Source: Phoronis australis (lineage: Eukaryota; Phoronida; Phoronidae). Taken from it: DNA of 50,761 nt. Position numbers and translations under genes: made by a program. The notes under the pieces were generated by a model. That model was not told where the DNA came from and ran no database searches. It worked only from the letters and a program-made list of their open reading frames with translations. Shown here piece after piece: positions 11,280 to 22,950 of the stretch. The stretch's first letter is position 1. Each line of letters starts with the position of its first letter. The DNA lies in the NCBI GenBank assembly GCA_002633005.1, contig NMRA01001135.1:1-50761 (forward strand), read 5' to 3'.

Positions 11280-12859
11280 AGACTTTCAAACATGAGTATG
11301 AACACAAATAAATTCAAAGTCCTATTCCAGAGTTTTATGCATAAAGGTCCAGGGAGCCTATTCGGAAAATCGGTTTAGGGACCCAAAGTCAAAATCTAAA
11401 TAAACGTTTGGGCGTATCTTCGGAAGTGGCTTATACATGTATACGCTCGGGTGTACCAATAATGTAGCAGGCGAGAAATTGGAAAGTTCCCGGAATATTT
11501 TGCTCACTACGAATCAGAGCGAATACACATAATTGTCGACGTATAATTGTCCCCACAGGTAGGATTTTATTGCTGAAATTTACTTCAGTTACGGTTTTGG
11601 TGTCCATTGTTTCAGGATTCAGCCATGCATTTTCCCAAATAAACGAACTGACCGTATCTGCGGAAAAATTTTCTTATGCAAGTGCACTAGACTTATCTAA
11701 AGATAGGACTTTATGCAGAAAACGTCGGTATCCAACTCCCCCAGGTTCACGATAACAGGTCAGACGTGCTATTCACACAAATTCCTAACTTTCTCTAATG
11801 CGAATTTTGCCAAATCTATGTCTCAGGCCAGCTCGCTTTCAACTGAAGGTATTGGCATATCTTATAAACGTGTTTGGGCCATTGAATTTCTCAAATACGT
11901 TTTTATGAGCTTGAGCTTAAAAGATTCTTTCACAAGAGGCCACAGGTACACAGATTATCAGAAACAACTTTAAGGCTATGACTAAGTTTGAGAGTGACTT
12001 CTGAAACTCCCATTCGCAAATGAACTTAAGAACGTCTTGTGAAGTTGAATTCTTGACGCTCACCGCTTGAATTCCAGCGGCTTCCAAGTTCCAAGTGCCT
12101 TCGAAATCTTGTTATTTCAATTGCCAGTTCGGATACACAAATTAATTTTGTCACAGAAAAAGCAAGTTTCATCACAGATGCCTTGAAGCAACCTTCGGTG
12201 GAGTGAACCAAGTTAATGGTTTTGAAAGATAGCTTCGAACAAATCAACGATTTGAACCAATGCTTGCGATCTGGAATTCAACTCAATTGCGAATCATTCC
12301 AAGCATTCGAAAATTCCCCGTTTGTTTTGGTCCGTCAACGATATGCTCTCTTGCCGTTTTCCTTTTCAGAGAACCGAGCATGCTTCTCCACTGCAATGTC
12401 ATGCACTTGAGCTTTCGTGGCATTTTGAACAATATTGTCACTTTCAGAATAAATGTTGATTAAGCAATTGGTATACATAGTTCCATTGAAATTGCCCAAA
12501 ATTTGTGCATATGCACTTTTAAACCATGGGGTCAAACTTGTTTTTAAGTATTTTGACGTTAACATCTAGTTTTAGATGATGTTCACTACTTTGGTTCTGG
12601 GGTCAAAGCACTCTAAAGATTGTAGAAATTTCTGAGATCAAATAGTAACAGCCAGTGATATGATTGGATATGATCATGCGGTTTTTATTAGCCAATAGCT
12701 ACATGTAAGCGAGAACATTATAGAATTTGGGCAGACGTTTGGAAAATGCTCAGATGAGATTTAGTAGTTGAAGCTAGAACACTTGCTACAGTGGACACAA
12801 CAAATTGTACTACGGAGACTTCCCATGGGCAAGGAAGCGTTAACGAACAGGAAGTTAAC
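11280..12859. other. Noncoding stretch, no gene seen
   Basis: Open frames at 11570-11973 and 12026-12565 overlap each other on both strands, lack recognisable domains and have poor splice context. I see nothing else of note here. Confidence 0.5.
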
Positions 12860-13185
12860 TAACTGTAATATAATTTACTTGACCTTTTATACCCTGCCTG
12901 TCTTAATCATGTCATTTTTTCATTGTCGTAAATACTCTCACTGTCTAGAATCATCTCTTAATTTATTTCATCTGCCTTAGTTAAATTTTTACCATTATTT
13001 GTCATTTAGTTATTGTCTTAATTCTCAACCTGTTTTAATTGTATCTTACGTATATTTCATTGTTGTTTTATTACTTCATTGTATTATATTACTGTTTTTC
13101 TTGTTGAGGGCCCTCTTGGAAAGCAGTGCTATAACTGAAGAGGCCACCCTCATTTTAAATATCACAATAATAAATAAATAAGTAA
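12860..13185 (+). mobile_element. Probable 3' end of a non-LTR retrotransposon (CR1/L2-like tail)
   Basis: A T-rich, coding-poor stretch leads into a GC-richer block (GAGGGCCCTCTTGGAAAGCA ... GAAGAGGCCACCCTC) and finishes in the short A-rich tandem AATAATAAATAAATAAGTAA. A GC block with the 'CTCTTGGAAAGCAGTGCT' theme ahead of a tetranucleotide-like tail is the pattern of CR1/L2-type LINE 3' untranslated regions in invertebrates. No reverse transcriptase remains attached, so it is a 5'-truncated insertion. The upstream boundary is a guess. Confidence 0.5.
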
Positions 13186-13202
13186 GAGCTTGTCACTTTT
13201 GC

Positions 13203-13326
13203 ATCGTGGGTAGTAAGATTCTGCCTGCATGTGTTGCGCTACGAGAGACTGTGACCAGCAAGAGGAATCGTGGGTAGAAAATACTGCCTGCAGGTGTCGC
13301 GTCACGAAAGGAGTGTGACCAGCAAG
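13203..13326. repeat. Two degenerate 60-bp tandem units
   Basis: Units 13203-13262 and 13267-13326 both begin ATCGTGGGTAG and end TGTGACCAGCAAG, with several substitutions between. A small local duplication directly after the LINE-type tail. Confidence 0.85.
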
Positions 13327-13891
13327 TACACTGTCACAGTACATTGTGTGTTAGTTCGAAGATTCACCAACAAGAGAGCCATCCAACAAGTGTCGAGTCC
13401 CACAGCTTGGATAACAGAGACATGTAGGACGTTTGATATGCAGCACAGACTTTAGTCAATGAGTTTAGTCACCTTTTGACTAAGTTCACGAATAGCATGC
13501 GTGCGCTGTGGATGTAAACATTTCTCTTTTCCTCTTTTTTCCTTCTCTTTTGTTTTCTTGATCATGCGCTCACCCAGGGGGTGAAGTGGGCAAAAAGGCC
13601 GCCTCAAAGGAACAAAAAGTCCAAGAAAACGAGATAAAAGTCTACTAAAAAGGCACGAACGTACAATTGACAGTTGTGAACGCGGTACCCCGCTTTTTTA
13701 GCCTCCCAAGTTTTTTGTTAGGAAAAGGTCCACATCCTAAAAAATTGAGCCCCCTATATTTTAGACTGGGTGCGCGCATATTGAGGTCTTTCATACAATT
13801 CATTGCAATTTCAACCCAAAAGCCCCACAGTGTACAAGTACCTTTTACAGCAAGCGACCACAATGATTACTAAGCTGGAATTAAGATAAAT

Positions 13892-13975
13892 GTGTTTATA
13901 TGCGTGCGTGTGGTATGCATGTGTATGTGTATGCTTGTGTGCGTACGTGGGCACGTGGGCACGTGTGTGTGCTAT
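13892..13975. repeat. TG/CATG-rich microsatellite
   Basis: Alternating purine-pyrimidine tract made of GTGT, GCGTGC and GGGCACGT pieces, including a tandem GGGCACGTGGGCACGTG. The open frame across it (13892-14089) is a low-complexity artefact. Confidence 0.8.
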
Positions 13976-14525
13976 TTCAAGACAAAGAGAAGCAGAGTTT
14001 TTGCTACTTTAATCGAAAATTACTCCGAAATTGTAAACCTTTTTTTGGTATCATCCTTTAGAATCATGTGCGGCATGAACACAGTGTAAAAAATACTCAG
14101 AAGAAAATAAAACGCGTGCTAGTAGTGAATGCTGCCACAACAAATTCCTAAAAATTTTAAATAAGTCATTCTACATAAAAATAGGTATGAATACTTTCAT
14201 ACAACACATTTTCATCCTTGAAAGACAGTATAAGGCACCCTGATGGCATAAATTTTTCACGAAGCACTATTTACCCAATTGTTCGATATCCTATTGCGAA
14301 GTCCCAAAGGAGTGCTCCGTGAAATTGGTTCGTTTCCTCTTTCCTAGCTCTAAAGCATTGGTCAAGGGTTCGAAATGACATCATGCAGATGAACCGCCAG
14401 GACTTCGAGAAATCTCAAATTTCATCGCATCCCTATAGTAGTTCACCAGAGTGAAGCTATAGGGGGCTCGGGCGTACTACATACACGTGCAGTTTCAGGA
14501 AACAAATAAATCAAGGCATGGAGTC

Positions 14526-14965
14526 CACTGCCCAATTGCATGAAACAGTCCCAAATATAGACTCAACCAAGTTCCCTAAATCTACTGAGCAATTGTGAAC
14601 CTGCGAAAACGCCGATTGTCCTTTCTTATGCTATTTTAGTTCGGTTACTAAGTCAGGTTTTAGTATTGTTACAAACCGAGAGTGAACTTGAAGTTGAATT
14701 GTCAATATTATTGAAAATACATGTAAGTAGGGACCTTTTCATGCAACACCCCCATTTTAAGGACTAAGTCCCTAATTATTTTGATTGAATTACGGGCTCA
14801 GGTTTTAGGTGTATGATTAGAAAATGCCGTTAGTCAATGAATAGCTCAAAACAATGATAAAATTATATAAAAAATCACATCTGTGCCTAAAGAACGAAAC
14901 AAATACGAAAAAGAGGTAACTTAGTTCAGTCCCTATTTGGGACTGTTTCATTCAACCGGCCACTG
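14526..14965 (+). mobile_element. Terminal-inverted-repeat element, copy B (440 bp)
   Basis: The left end reads CACTGCCCAATTGCATGAAA then CAGTCCCAAATA. The right end, reverse-complemented, reads CAGTGGCCGGTTGAATGAAA then CAGTCCCAAATA, giving terminal inverted repeats of about 50 bases. The interior shares TTGTCCTTTCT, CGAGAGTGAACT and GACTTAGTCCTTAA-type words with copy A in opposite orientation. There is no open frame of note. It appears to be a MITE family; the autonomous partner is not in this window. Confidence 0.75.
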
Positions 14966-14992
14966 TGACCTGATCGTGGTCCGCTGGGTTTA

Positions 14993-15120
14993 ACTTACCA
15001 CCACCAGTCCAACGTAATATTGCATCAAATTGTTTTATAAGTGTTGGTCTACAGAGGTAATTTACCACCATCAGCGCAATGCAATATTGCGTCTAATTGT
15101 TTCGTCGGTGTCTAGAGATC
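14993..15120. repeat. Two degenerate ~64-bp tandem units
   Basis: Each unit has the order TTACCACCA, CAATATTGCGTC or TAATATTGCATC, AATTGTTT, then GTGT...CTA. The unit at about 14993-15057 is followed directly by that at about 15058-15120, just beyond the right end of the inverted-repeat element. Confidence 0.7.
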
Positions 15121-15940
15121 AACACACCTGAGGAAAAGCAAACAAATTTAATATCTGCTGTGTGTCTCATGTTTGATATCTAAAGCGTACAAGCCCCTAT
15201 AGTACGTGTGGAAACAGCAACACCCTAGTTTGCGATTATCGCAGTCGTAAGCTAATACGTATTGTAAAATGGCCGTGCATATTGCACATTGGCGTATAAG
15301 CTGGATGGGAAAAATCAATTCAGGTGGAGGCGGGGGGTGGAATTGGTGGGCACCGAGCTCATATACGGAGAAGTTTAAGTCATTATACCCACCTATCAAA
15401 AAGAAAAGTTCAGGGCCCGTATCTAATACCTGTATTTGGAATCGAATTGGAAGTTAATTTTGACATTTCCCGTTCTACGTTTGCGCGAACTCAAGAACAG
15501 TGTCCATTAACCTGTACTCGAGTACATTATGATTTAGGAAGATGCGCTCCATGCACACTTAAAGAGGAAATTGCAAGGTTCAAACCAATCTGAACAACAT
15601 TATGGTTTAAATTCTAGTTTATAATTATCATTGCTATATTAACTGAAGTGTACGTCGCTATACAAAGTTATTTACATACTTAGTGCCATGGTGTTGTAAC
15701 GCATTTTTGTAACGACGAATAGAAACGGCGCCATTTTCGTTCGTTACACATCCGTGACGTGGTTTGTGGAACACAAAGGAAGCAATGTGTGTCCAAGTGA
15801 GTACAGCAGCGTAGATCAGGAATACTTTGAAAGATACAGGGACGGACAGTTGGACTTTTAAGATGATTCCGACCTTTCGGATGTGGAGGAGGAGGTGACA
15901 GATCCCATAGGAACAATTTGTGTTCACAGCTTTTCTGTAG

Positions 15941-16071
15941 TGGAGCCGTTCTCCCTCGATCCCATCCACGGCCCTTTCTCCGGTCGTTGAAGACTCAGCC
16001 CCAGCCGGTTCGTCCAGTGGACATCCACGGGCACAAGGTGCGCAGGAGTTGCAATTGGATGTTAATGACTG
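15941..16071 (+). pseudogene. Possible 5' exon of a decayed P2RX7_C-type gene
   Basis: Between the acceptor-like TTTTCTGTAG and the strong donor ACTG|GTAAGAATA lies an open stretch of 43 codons plus two bases, rich in Ser, Pro, Ala and Gly, ending AQELQLDVND. A low-complexity Ser/Pro leader ahead of a WC-type junction is common in stand-alone invertebrate proteins that carry the P2X7 receptor C-terminal cytoplasmic domain, and a block of that type lies downstream at 16607-16847. Upstream (about 15795-15930) is another acidic open stretch (YFERYRDGQLDF, stop, DDSDLSDVEEEVTDP) in a different frame. The linking of these parts is my inference; stops and frame changes suggest decay. Confidence 0.35.
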
Positions 16072-16280
16072 GTAAGAATATTATCAATATGTATCCTACA
16101 ACCGCGAATTATTACTTGGTCAAAAGTATGTCCTTTACCAGTCAGTCCCAGGCGCCCACATCCCCACTTGTGAATCGTGTTTCAGCCGTGGATAAATACC
16201 AGTTTTAGTGATAAAAAACTGGGATTTTTTCATTTTAGCAAATCACTCAAAACGTTCTTGGTCTGTGATTATTTGTAGAC

Positions 16281-16440
16281 AGTGTGGCTCATTGGTTTGA
16301 GGTCGTTAGATTCAGGTTAGAGTCCTGGCTTTCACTGGCAGACAATTGAGCATTGCACAAAAGCACAAAATTGTCTCCTACTTCTCTGAGACTGAGCTGG
16401 GTGTTACTTGCAAGTGAATAAATATATGCAAGGGAATGAA
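16281..16440 (+). mobile_element. tRNA-derived SINE
   Basis: The internal RNA polymerase III promoter is visible: an A-box-like TGGCTCATTGG at 16285-16295 and a B-box-like GGTTAGAGTCC at 16315-16325, with spacing close to that of a tRNA. The sequence is followed by a non-tRNA body and AATGAATGAGAACC-type AT-rich sequence. The tRNA fold is not intact, so a SINE head is more likely than a tRNA gene. The right boundary is approximate. Confidence 0.6.
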
Positions 16441-16534
16441 TGAGAACCACTTTGGAATAAGCGACTCTAAAGTGTAAGAAGAGGATGAAAGAATCGCAAT
16501 TTTATAATTTAGACTTTCTCACCTCGGTGCTTGG

Positions 16535-16606
16535 NNNNNNNNNNNNNNNNNNNNNNNNNNNNNNNNNNNNNNNNNNNNNNNNNNNNNNNNNNNNNNNNNN
16601 NNNNNN
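16535..16606. other. Assembly gap of 72 N
   Basis: Unknown bases. The gap falls between the SINE and the P2RX7_C-like block, so part of that gene may be missing. Confidence 1.
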
Positions 16607-16847
16607 GGTTTGAAACCTGTATACATCAATCGTGATGTTTTGGACTGTATGGCTGCAATACAAAAGTTAATATCCTTATGCCTATGACAGACCATTGGAT
16701 AAAAGGATGCGACACGTGGCCTACAGACAGTTCCAAAGATGGGTACACGGTCACATAGGACAAACTGTTCGTGATGTCATTCCAGTAAGCGCAATAGCCT
16801 GCATCAGAGCTTTCTACCCTCCGCTAGGAAATGAGGAGGACCCTTGA
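16607..16847 (+). pseudogene. P2X7 receptor C-terminal domain (P2RX7_C-like), frameshifted
   Basis: From 16671 to the stop at 16845-16847 one frame reads YAYDRPLDKRMRHVAYRQFQ, then RWVHGHIGQTVRDVIP and SAIACIRAFYPP. This matches the P2RX7_C pattern 'RHvAYRqyv.W..G..G...R.VIPSC.v..IR..FP'. The cysteine usual after 'IPS' is absent here (IPVSAIACIR). Just before it, another frame gives KPVYINRDVL, resembling the '.CLN..VL' strand of the same domain, separated by a TAA at 16668-16670. The domain is known as the zinc- and guanine-nucleotide-binding ballast of vertebrate P2X7, but in invertebrates it often occurs without a channel. The frame change and lost cysteine suggest a pseudogene; an exon junction or sequence error is an alternative. 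Confidence 0.6.
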
Positions 16848-17701
16848 GTTCCATGGATTTTCTTAATAGTTCCATCCATTTATAGATATCAACAGTTGTC
16901 TCAGCCTTGGAATGCTAACTCCTGTACATGACCTATGGTTTCAGAATGGTAAATAATTGAAACAACGAGTTACATTTATTGATGCTCATCAATCTGGTTA
17001 GTTATAATAACATGGTCATGACAAGTGTTATTTAACTAGGACTTCACTATAAACCTCTAAACTCAACATCAGTTAAATTTATGGTTTAAGAGAGGAATTG
17101 GTCTCATTGGAGTCCAGTTTGTGCGCTTGAAGCAAACACATTGAACAGTATGGATGTTACATAAAAAATGTTTTGAATCTGGGCCATTGTCTGAGGTCGA
17201 CACAGAATGTCCTGCCCTCTTCTTATATAGTAGAACTCTCTAAATTGGTAGTGCTTCAGCGGGAACTTTAGAAAGGTTAGCATCAATTCCGCAGTAACGC
17301 CTCCAAATAACTCTGACTTTGACGAAATATCTCAGTCTCACTGGATCCAGCTTAGCGAGTTCTACAGTAATTCAATTAGATATCAACTAACACGACACCG
17401 CAACCACTAAATCTCAACAAAAAAGCTCCAGTATGCAATAGCTTTAGATGTCTATGCCATGGTATGAAAACACAAAAAGTACTCACACGTGTGTAGGAAG
17501 TGGGAAATCTGGAGGGAGTGCTTGTACCACTCACGCAAGTTGTTATTCTGTGTACAATTTGGGTAATACTGTTGCACAAAAAGACTGACGACCGAAACTG
17601 GTACCTTTTCACCCCCACGTAAGAAAGTCTCATTATACCGATCTACTGTATGGGACAGCAACAGTTTAGTGTAAATCAAGTATACCTAAACAGCAGGACC
17701 T

Positions 17702-19394
17702 GCACCTCAACTTATCCAGGGACCTAATGGTAATACGCTTGCTACAGACCAGGAAAATGGTGAAGCCTTTCATCTAAGATACCAGATCCAACTGCAGCCA
17801 GATGGCCCTGACATTGTCCAGCAAGCATTACGCACAATGAACCAGCATATCGAGGAGAATGGTCAAAACAATGACCAACCACTCTCACTTGAAGAACTAG
17901 ATGCAACCCTACGTTCGATGAGTAAAGACTCGGCTCCCGGGCCGGATGGAGTTAAATACTCTAACCTGAAAAGCATGAGCCCAGAGGGAAGAGCCAGCTC
18001 TTTCAGATCATAAACAGTTCACTTGTTGATGGAACCATGGACCAGGACCTCAAAGACTGCAGCATGGTGGTTCTTCCAAAGCCGATGAAAGACCATAGCA
18101 AACTGAAGGGATACAGAATCATCACCATGGCGAACACCTGGGCAAAAATTACGAAAAAAATTGCATATGACCTAGAGAGACGTGGTTGTCTATCACCGAG
18201 AGTTGGAGGAGCTAGACCAAGAAGATCCACTGCCTCCAACGTTGAAGCGATACAGCATGAAATTCATCAGGGAATACAGGTTTCGCAACCCACTGCAATT
18301 GCTCTCTTCGATCTGGAAGACGCCTACAACAAAGTGGATGTGGGTATTCTTGCCAACAAACTCAGACAAATGAAGGTGTCCGATATGATGATCCGTTGGA
18401 TTCTAGTCTTGCTGGATACCCGCAGATGTCAACTCAAATTCGGCAAGTGACAGTCAAGCATCTTCGAAGCAAGCTCAGGCCTCCCGCAAGGGTCCCCTCT
18501 CAGCTCAGTGCTCTTTAACGTCTACTCGGCAGATCTCATACAAGCAGCAAGTGTAGGTGGAGCTTCACCATACAGCTATGTTGATGACTTGCTAGTCGCC
18601 AATGAGGCGAACACTCCAAGACATGCGTGGAGGGCCTGCAATCAGCAAGCGATGGTGTGGCCAATTGGACCGAAGACAACAAGATATCCATCCAACCAGA
18701 TAAAGGGGAAGGAATGTTAGCCTCACGAGGTTATTACATGTTCACCCTGGGATATAGGGGAGCCTTGATACCTCAAGTGGCTGAAGTTACCTATCTAGGA
18801 ATTAAGATGGATCGAAGAATGATGATGAACTCCCATGTCGAATTCCTAGCTGAGAAAGGTGTCAAGAGCCTGTCACTGTTGAGATATGCAGCAGCCCATC
18901 AGATCCAACAAAAGAGCCTGTTGCAGCTCATGAATGCAACTGTCGGCGCAAGAACTGAGTATGGGCTCCATCTTTGCCTATGTGCCTCCCAACAGTCAAT
19001 GACCAAACTACAGAGGATTCAAAACCAGGCCATGAGGATAGTAACCAGTGCAGCGAGACCCACTCCGGTAGACAGTTTCCAATACTGGTTAGGTATCAAT
19101 ATCATCCGTACTAAACAGAAGACACTAGCAGCCCAAGCATTTCTAAAGGCAGCTACAACCAATTCTCATCCTCTGTACCTGGACTTGAGAGAACGCAGTG
19201 ATGAGGACACTGCGCAGGGGCTGAAAACTGTTCAATTATGGGTTATCGGAGCTAGGGAGCTTGTCGAAGAGGTATGTCCAGTGGAGAACATCAACAGCAT
19301 AGAGTGGTCCAAAGCCACAAACTTTGTCATCAACACCATGGAGACAACACCAGTAAACCATGTTGTCATGCAACCGTCAGAAAAAAACGATTAA
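17702..19394 (+). pseudogene. Non-LTR retrotransposon reverse transcriptase, broken
   Basis: A jockey/I/R1-type reverse transcriptase can be followed in order: SAPGPDGVKYSNL, VVLPKPMKDHSKLKGYRIIT, GGARPRRSTASNV, ALFDLEDAYNKVD (palm aspartate), GLPQGSPLSSVLFNVY, YSYVDDLLVA (catalytic box, YVDD rather than the commoner YADD or FADD) and VTYLGIKMDRRM. The thumb-like region then runs on to EKND at 19394. It is disabled by at least one stop (18448-18450, after KFGK) and two frameshifts (near 17993 and near 18625). No endonuclease domain precedes it and no clear RNase H follows, so it is truncated at both ends. It lies just downstream of the P2RX7_C remnant; I see no evidence that they were one gene. 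Confidence 0.88.
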
Positions 19395-22300
19395 GGCGAT
19401 ACACACATTTCTACTTCAAAACAGGTGTACCATAATGTCGTTTTTGTGCACACGTTTTGTTTTTAAGTGACCCAATGACGGGGGTTCTGTCCATAACGGA
19501 GAAGGCGGTGTCCCTGTACCGAGGCTAAAAATCCATCAGATACATGCACATGTGTCAGGCTCATTGTAACGAGTTCAGGTAATGAAAGCTAATAAGTCTA
19601 TTCACGTGTTATTGAACTCGGCACAATTACCTGCTCATAGAAAACTTCAATTAAGAAAGTCTCTAATGAGATGGCTTCTCCCTTAAAAATCCCGATTTGC
19701 GATTTTTTTCAAAATATGACGCAACCGTACCAAACTCACTAATTGTGTTTCTCAAGTCTACCTATCTAACTCCGTTGCCAAGGATTAAACTTCAATGATC
19801 TAACGTTAACCCATTAAAAACACCCATGGTGACAAATACGTTTTTTGTGCACCGAAGTAATTCCAGGTGCTAAATTATTATTTACTGGATTATTTTTTCT
19901 AAATATCACTCTGTATGTTTCCTAGACCTCCACAGCGTGAACGTTTTTGCTTGTAATTTGTTAATTGTGTTCTATAAACAACATTTGCTCCGTCACGTAG
20001 CTACATACATGTAAGTGCGGACATGATCTTACGCAGACTTCGTTTCTGTAAACATCGATGACTTCCAAAATATCCGTGCCAGGGATCTTATCTTTTAACT
20101 TCAGATCGAACTCGAAATGAGTTTTTGCATTTTCTGTTCTACTTTGCTGCCAACTGTGTCTAATCGTCTATGCTCGAGTACATGATGGTTTTGGTGATTA
20201 AATGTCTAATCCTAGTTTGAACTTAATGACCCTTTCAAATTTCGACTTTTTACAAGAAATATCGAGTTTTACTCGAGTTCTTAGCTCGAACAAATGAGAA
20301 CTTGGAATAAAAATTCCTTTGCATAGACTACAAAGCATTCAAGCACAGAATAATATACTTGTACACTTATCATGAGAGCACAGAAAAGTCTTGTAAAGAA
20401 ATGTGTGATGACACTTGGCTTACCTCAAAAACCAAATGCTGGCTAGTGGTTTGGTAATTGGCCAATTATGTTGTACAGCCAGCAGAATTAATGAGGAACA
20501 TATTATTGCAACATTAAACAAATGTTTCACGTTGTAAAAGCCCCATTTTTGTCCAATATTCTAAATTCAAACACCTAATTACATATGCTTTTTAGGAACT
20601 ATTCAAATGTAATTTACAGACTTTCAAAATAAAAATTTAAAAATACTATTGTCTCCCCAAATGTGTTAATGATGGGTTTCATTATCTAGAGAGCGATAAC
20701 ATCAACAGCCTGAGGCGATTTAGTTCACCAATCATCATGGTGTTTTTGATCTAAATTGGCAGATTGTGTGGTGCGCAAACCGGTCAAGTTTCCAAATGTC
20801 TACCGGTTAGGGTATCAACGTAGGATTCTTTTCACGTAAAACAGAAAAATGACAAAACATAATTTCGATTTAAAGTTGCATGTCCTCCTGTTAACCATAG
20901 ATCCCTATCCCAAAAGTTGTAGGTATAGCTGTCCGACGAAACAAAAATGCTAATCTATGTCCTCTATTTTTTAAATTTATTTTTGCAGCGATCAAAGGGC
21001 TTGACTTCGAATTCCACGAAGAACAAAGAGGGCATTTTAGTTAACACTAACTCTTCAAAATCGTATTGATGGCCCTTTGAATCAAAGTGCAGGCTATACT
21101 ACCTCTTCGGAGTTACATGTATATTGGGAAGGAGATTGTCTACATAACCTTAATTTTGTTATTTTCAATTCATATTTCTGATGTTTAAGAAACATCAAAA
21201 GCAATATACCACATTGAAAATTGTTTCAAGTTAAGACCAGACGCTTGTTTCGGCCCTAAACCCGACTGTCAAAAACGTGTACTTGGATGTTTAATTTTAA
21301 GTCCATGAAATTTCATTTTGATTGACGAATTGCTATATTTTTGGCTGAATTTGAACTACATTTTTTCCTCCAGTATCGTATCACTGTGGCGAAAATCTAT
21401 GCGTGTTCAAATTTCAAATAGCTTTTAAATGTTGAAACTGTTCTTAAATTTTAATTTTTTGTCGATAAAATGGCAATAGAGCAAAGCTCACTGGTACAAC
21501 GCCTGTTCTGGCTAATATATCTAATTGTGTTGTAAGGCATTAAAATTTTAAATGCAGCTTAAACAATGTTTATCACAAGCATATAAATAAAGCGTACAGT
21601 CATGTACATGGCCGCTATTTGAACGTCAAATCTTCACTTTCCACAATCTTCCATACACGTACATGTGATGTATTCTTTTCGCATGTTCAATAATTATTTT
21701 ACATCCAAAACAATTTTCAGGAAAATAGTAATCGGCGTTTTAAACAAAAGTAGAGATGGTTTATTTACTTACTCACCTTAAAGTAATCCTTAAATGTTTT
21801 GAATTCTGAGGGTTCGTAAAATACGCCATCACACAGACAAAACCATGTCTTGCATGCCATTTACACGAGACACTCGATACTAATCATTCCATCCATCTAG
21901 CTAACGCTGATTGGCCAGTATTCACTTTCCGGTCCGTTCATGTCGCAGAATAGCACTTACATGTATAAAGCAACTCTTCCTTTCCGCTTAGGTGGCACAG
22001 TAGAGCTGGATTGTAGCTGCGGTCAATTTGTACTCAAATAAGGATACACGTGCTATAAAAATGACTCGGGAGAAATCACTAAAATCTGCTACTAAGATAC
22101 AAGTTCTATTATTTGAAAACCAGGAAAAGTCAACACTCATGTAACAGAGTTTTCACTCCTCATACACTTAGTGATGCGAAAATGACACCGAGCAGGTCAC
22201 TTAAAATGACATTGTCGACTAGTAAAGCAAGAAGTCGGCCTCAACGCTGATGGTGACATTGTGGAGTTAGACTGAAGCCGCGGCCAATTTGTACTCGCTT

Positions 22301-22870
22301 TAAAAGTACTCTTTGGGATTGGCCAGGTTTGGTGGTAGTTTTGAAGTCAATCTGGTTTACTTATATTTTTGAACATGTCTGTCCTCTAGATCGGCTTTGG
22401 GTACACATTTCTTCAAAATGACGAACCCTATAGCATTCTTGCATTGCTGCGTAAAACGAGTGAGAAATTTGCTGCCACTGCACGTCGCCTGAAATATACA
22501 TCATGAACGCGGAACTGCACAAAATTGTGTACGACGAATATGTAATTTCGTCAGTAAATACAATTTGAAAAAAGAAACTGTGAGATGAAAATACGTTATA
22601 TTGTAAACGAGTATAGGCAACAGAAAGCAAATAATAAAAAAATGGAATCATGTCTATTCTCTCTTCCTAAGTTTAGTAGAACAGGGTCATTGGTAGCCGC
22701 TCGTGAAAATATTTCCGTGACAACGATAGCACTCTTAAAATTCGCCATTTCAGATCATGTTCTTACGCCACCTTCTGCTTTTTAACCATCAAACTTGAGC
22801 TTGGGATAGTTATTCAGTGACGTAATGCGATTACGAAATGTGTAAACAGAGCAAACTAAACATACATTGG
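19395..22870. other. Long noncoding stretch with degenerate repeats
   Basis: AT-rich DNA without a supportable gene. At 20100-20310 words such as CTCGAGTACATGATGGTTTT and TCGAGTTTTACTCGAGTT recall sequence at 1290-1350, 15510-15540 and 34200-34290, probably an old dispersed repeat. Around 22010-22050 and 22265-22300 a degenerate pair shares GCGGTCAATTTGTACTC / GCGGCCAATTTGTACTC. Confidence 0.45.
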
Positions 22871-22950
22871 TCGAGGGGGTGTGGGTCGTGAGGGTTGTAG
22901 GTCGAGGTGGTCGTGGGTCGAGGAGGTCGTTGGGTGAAGGAGTCGAGGAG
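22871..22950. repeat. G-rich minisatellite, GGTCGAGG/GGTCGTGGG units
   Basis: A run of imperfect 8-9 base units (GGTCGAGG, TGGTCGTGG, GTCGAGGAG, GTCGTTGGG) on the plus strand with strong G/C strand asymmetry. The minus-strand open frame across it (22782-23006) is Pro/Thr low complexity from the repeat. Confidence 0.85.

Noticed and set aside
13892-14089. Cys/Val-rich 65-codon frame
   Set aside because: Produced by the TG microsatellite.
15148-15457. Overlapping frames on both strands with proline runs
   Set aside because: Proline comes from a GGTGGAGGCGGGGGGTGG tract; no splice or domain support.
16281-16353. Possible tRNA gene
   Set aside because: A- and B-box words are present, but the cloverleaf arms do not pair well and a non-tRNA body follows, so a SINE is more likely.
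18003-18239. Minus-strand frame within the reverse transcriptase
   Set aside because: Antisense shadow of the clear plus-strand reverse transcriptase.
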